5,664 bases of DNA, from positions 1 to 5,664 of the forward strand of contig JALOLN010000143.1 of the NCBI GenBank assembly GCA_025455945.1, given 5' to 3'. Position numbers and translations under genes: made by a program. This DNA comes from Actinomycetes bacterium (GTDB lineage: Bacteria; Actinomycetota; Actinomycetes; Prado026). The notes beneath the pieces were generated by a model. That model was given only the letters and a program-made list of their open reading frames with translations. It ran no database searches and had not been told where the DNA came from. Shown here piece by piece: positions 4,441 through 5,664 of this stretch; within the stretch, counting starts at the first letter, position 1, and every line of letters starts with the position of its first letter.

Positions 4441-5574
4441 GTGCACGTCGCGCACCTGTCGCTCACCGACTTCCGCTCGTACCCCGCGGTCGAGCTGCCG
4501 CTCGAGCCGGGGGTGACGGCCCTGGTCGGACCCAACGGGCAGGGCAAGACGAACCTCGTCGAGGCGGTCGGGTACGCCGCCACGCTGGGCAGCCACCGCG
4601 TGGCGACGGATGCCCCGCTGGTCCGGCTCGGGGCGCCGCGGGCCGTCGTGCGGGTCCGCGTCGTCCGCGACGGGCGGGCCACCCTGGTCGAGCTCGAGAT
4701 CAACCCGGGGCGGGCGAACCGGGCCCGGCTCAACCAGTCGCCGGTGCCCCGTGCCCGCGAGGTGCTCGGCGTGCTCCGGACGGTGTTCTTCGCGCCCGAG
4801 GACCTCGCACTGGTGAAGGGCGACCCGGCGGAGCGGCGGCGCTTCCTCGACGACCTGCTGGTGGCCCGGACCCCGCGCCTGGCCGGCGTGCGCGCCGACT
4901 ACGAGCGCGTGCTCAAGCAGCGCACCGCGCTGCTGAAGTCGGCCGGGCCCGCGCTGCGCCAGCGCGGGGCGGGGGTGGACCTGTCGACGCTCGACGTCTG
5001 GGACGCCCACCTGGCGCAGGTCGGTGCCGAGCTGCTGGCCGCGCGGCTGGAGCTCGTGGCGACCCTGCGGCCGCTGGTGTCGGGTGCCTACGACGCGGTG
5101 GCCCCGGCGCCCGGCGGGACGGCGCTGGACTACGCCTGCAGCATGGGACCCGACGTCGAACCTGCGACCGGCCGCGACGAGCTGGCCGAGCAGCTGCTGG
5201 CCGCACTGTCCGCGGCCCGGCCGCGGGAGCTCGAGCGGGGGGTGTGCCTGATCGGCCCGCACCGCGACGACCTCGTGCTGCGCCTGGGCCCGGCACCGGC
5301 GAAGGGGTATGCCAGCCACGGGGAGTCCTGGTCGTACGCCCTCGCGCTGCGCCTGGCGGCCTACACCCTGCTCAGCGCGGACGGCGGCGAGCCGGTGCTC
5401 GTCCTGGACGACGTGTTCGCCGAGCTGGACGCCGGCCGCCGGGCGCGACTGGCCGCCCTCGTGGCCCCGGCGGAGCAGGTGCTCATCACCGCGGCGGTGG
5501 CGCAAGATGTGCCCGAGGCCCTGACCGGGGCCTGGGTCGACGTGCGCGACGGGACGGTGCAGCGTGTCCGATGA
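4441..5574 (+). CDS. recF: DNA replication and repair protein RecF
   Basis: The 377-residue SMC-like ATPase binds gapped DNA and, with RecO and RecR, helps load RecA. It begins (V)HVAHLSLTDFRSYP, followed by Walker A GPNGQGKTN (30-38) and the family stretch FFAPEDLALVKGDPAERRRF (116-135). The C-terminal half has IGPHRDDL (271-278), the ABC-type signature SHGESWSYALALRLA (292-306) and Walker B VLVLDDVFAELD (319-330). All ATPase motifs are intact and the length is typical. GTG 4441 starts 16 bp after dnaN. No SD is visible in the gap, which is mostly the palindrome CGGTCGACCG (4427-4436), so coupling to dnaN translation is likely. The 3' end overlaps the next gene by 11 bp. Confidence 0.97.
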   Translation: MHVAHLSLTDFRSYPAVELPLEPGVTALVGPNGQGKTNLVEAVGYAATLGSHRVATDAPLVRLGAPRAVVRVRVVRDGRATLVELEINPGRANRARLNQSPVPRAREVLGVLRTVFFAPEDLALVKGDPAERRRFLDDLLVARTPRLAGVRADYERVLKQRTALLKSAGPALRQRGAGVDLSTLDVWDAHLAQVGAELLAARLELVATLRPLVSGAYDAVAPAPGGTALDYACSMGPDVEPATGRDELAEQLLAALSAARPRELERGVCLIGPHRDDLVLRLGPAPAKGYASHGESWSYALALRLAAYTLLSADGGEPVLVLDDVFAELDAGRRARLAALVAPAEQVLITAAVAQDVPEALTGAWVDVRDGTVQRVR

Positions 5575-5664
5575 GCGCGAGGACGCCGCCCCGCCCCCCT
5601 CGGGCATCGACCTGGCGAAGGCGCTGCTCGCCCAGGTGCGCACCGATGCGCGGGCCCGGTCCGG
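5564..5664 (+). CDS. DUF721/DciA-like protein, N-terminal fragment (runs off the window)
   Basis: The first 33 codons are visible and begin VSDEREDAAPPPSGIDLAKA, followed by LLAQVRTDARARS. An acidic, Pro-rich start followed by an Ala/Arg/Lys helix is usual for the DUF721 (DciA-like) protein encoded just after recF in actinobacteria. DciA proteins are replicative helicase loaders or operators in bacteria lacking DnaC or DnaI. The GTG start at 5564-5566 lies inside recF. An ATG at 5571 overlaps the recF stop as ATGA but is in another frame and gives an Arg/Pro-rich peptide unlike the family. No strong SD is seen, and GGGA (5551-5554) is the best candidate. The conserved C-terminal domain is outside the window, so identity rests on context and the N-terminal pattern. 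Confidence 0.75.
   Translation, partial: MSDEREDAAPPPSGIDLAKALLAQVRTDARARS

Noticed and set aside
3168..4733. A 521-codon open frame on the minus strand opposite dnaN and the start of recF
   Set aside because: It spans two real genes and part of oriC and lacks recognisable motifs. The opposing genes have complete conserved motifs and good starts.
4345..5643. A 432-codon open frame on the minus strand opposite recF
   Set aside because: It is a shadow of recF with Arg/Gly/His-rich low-complexity sequence and no family match.
1..5664. Search for CRISPR arrays, insertion sequences, tRNA/rRNA genes, parS sites (TGTTTCACGTGAAACA type) and SOS boxes
   Set aside because: None was seen by eye. Repeats present are short and confined to the non-coding regions.
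1..5664. A novel defence, mobile or biosynthetic system
   Set aside because: Every coding region belongs to a well-known core replication, translation or membrane-insertion family in its standard order. Nothing suggests inserted accessory DNA.

Overview
The window is the chromosomal replication-origin region of a high-GC Gram-positive bacterium (Actinomycetota). The evidence is the gene order yidC-yidD-rnpA-rpmH (leftward), then dnaA, oriC, dnaN, recF and the start of a DUF721/dciA-like gene (rightward), together with very GC-rich third codon positions and actinobacterial protein signatures. The DnaA, DnaN and RecF sequences look most like Micrococcales, perhaps Cellulomonas or a relative. 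That placement is from memory of family sequences and is not a database result. No gnd gene lies between dnaN and recF, although some actinomycetes have one there.

Layout. On the minus strand from about 1003 down to 1 is a compact operon: rpmH (ribosomal protein L34), rnpA (RNase P protein), yidD (membrane-insertion factor) and the first 23 codons of yidC (membrane insertase). It is read from a good promoter near 1010-1039. Positions 928-1324 are a divergent control region with a strong candidate dnaA promoter and three DnaA-box-like sites. dnaA is 1325-2869. Positions 2870-3293 are non-coding and contain oriC: degenerate DnaA boxes, a perfect tandem 10-bp repeat, inverted repeats and a locally AT-richer stretch next to dnaN. 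dnaN (3294-4424), recF (4441-5574) and the partial dciA-like gene (from 5564) follow, tightly packed.

How it works together. DnaA binds oriC and opens the duplex. It probably also binds its own promoter and leader. DnaN is the sliding clamp, RecF acts at gaps and stalled forks, and DciA-type proteins help load the replicative helicase. The leftward operon supplies ribosome, tRNA-processing and membrane-insertion parts.

I found no undescribed system: every coding region is a familiar core gene. The points worth a second look are at fine scale. They are GC-shifted DnaA boxes arranged in matching 3-bp-spaced pairs in the dnaA leader and in oriC, a contiguous 10-bp tandem repeat in oriC, GTG starts for all eight genes, and a His-Pro tail on YidD.
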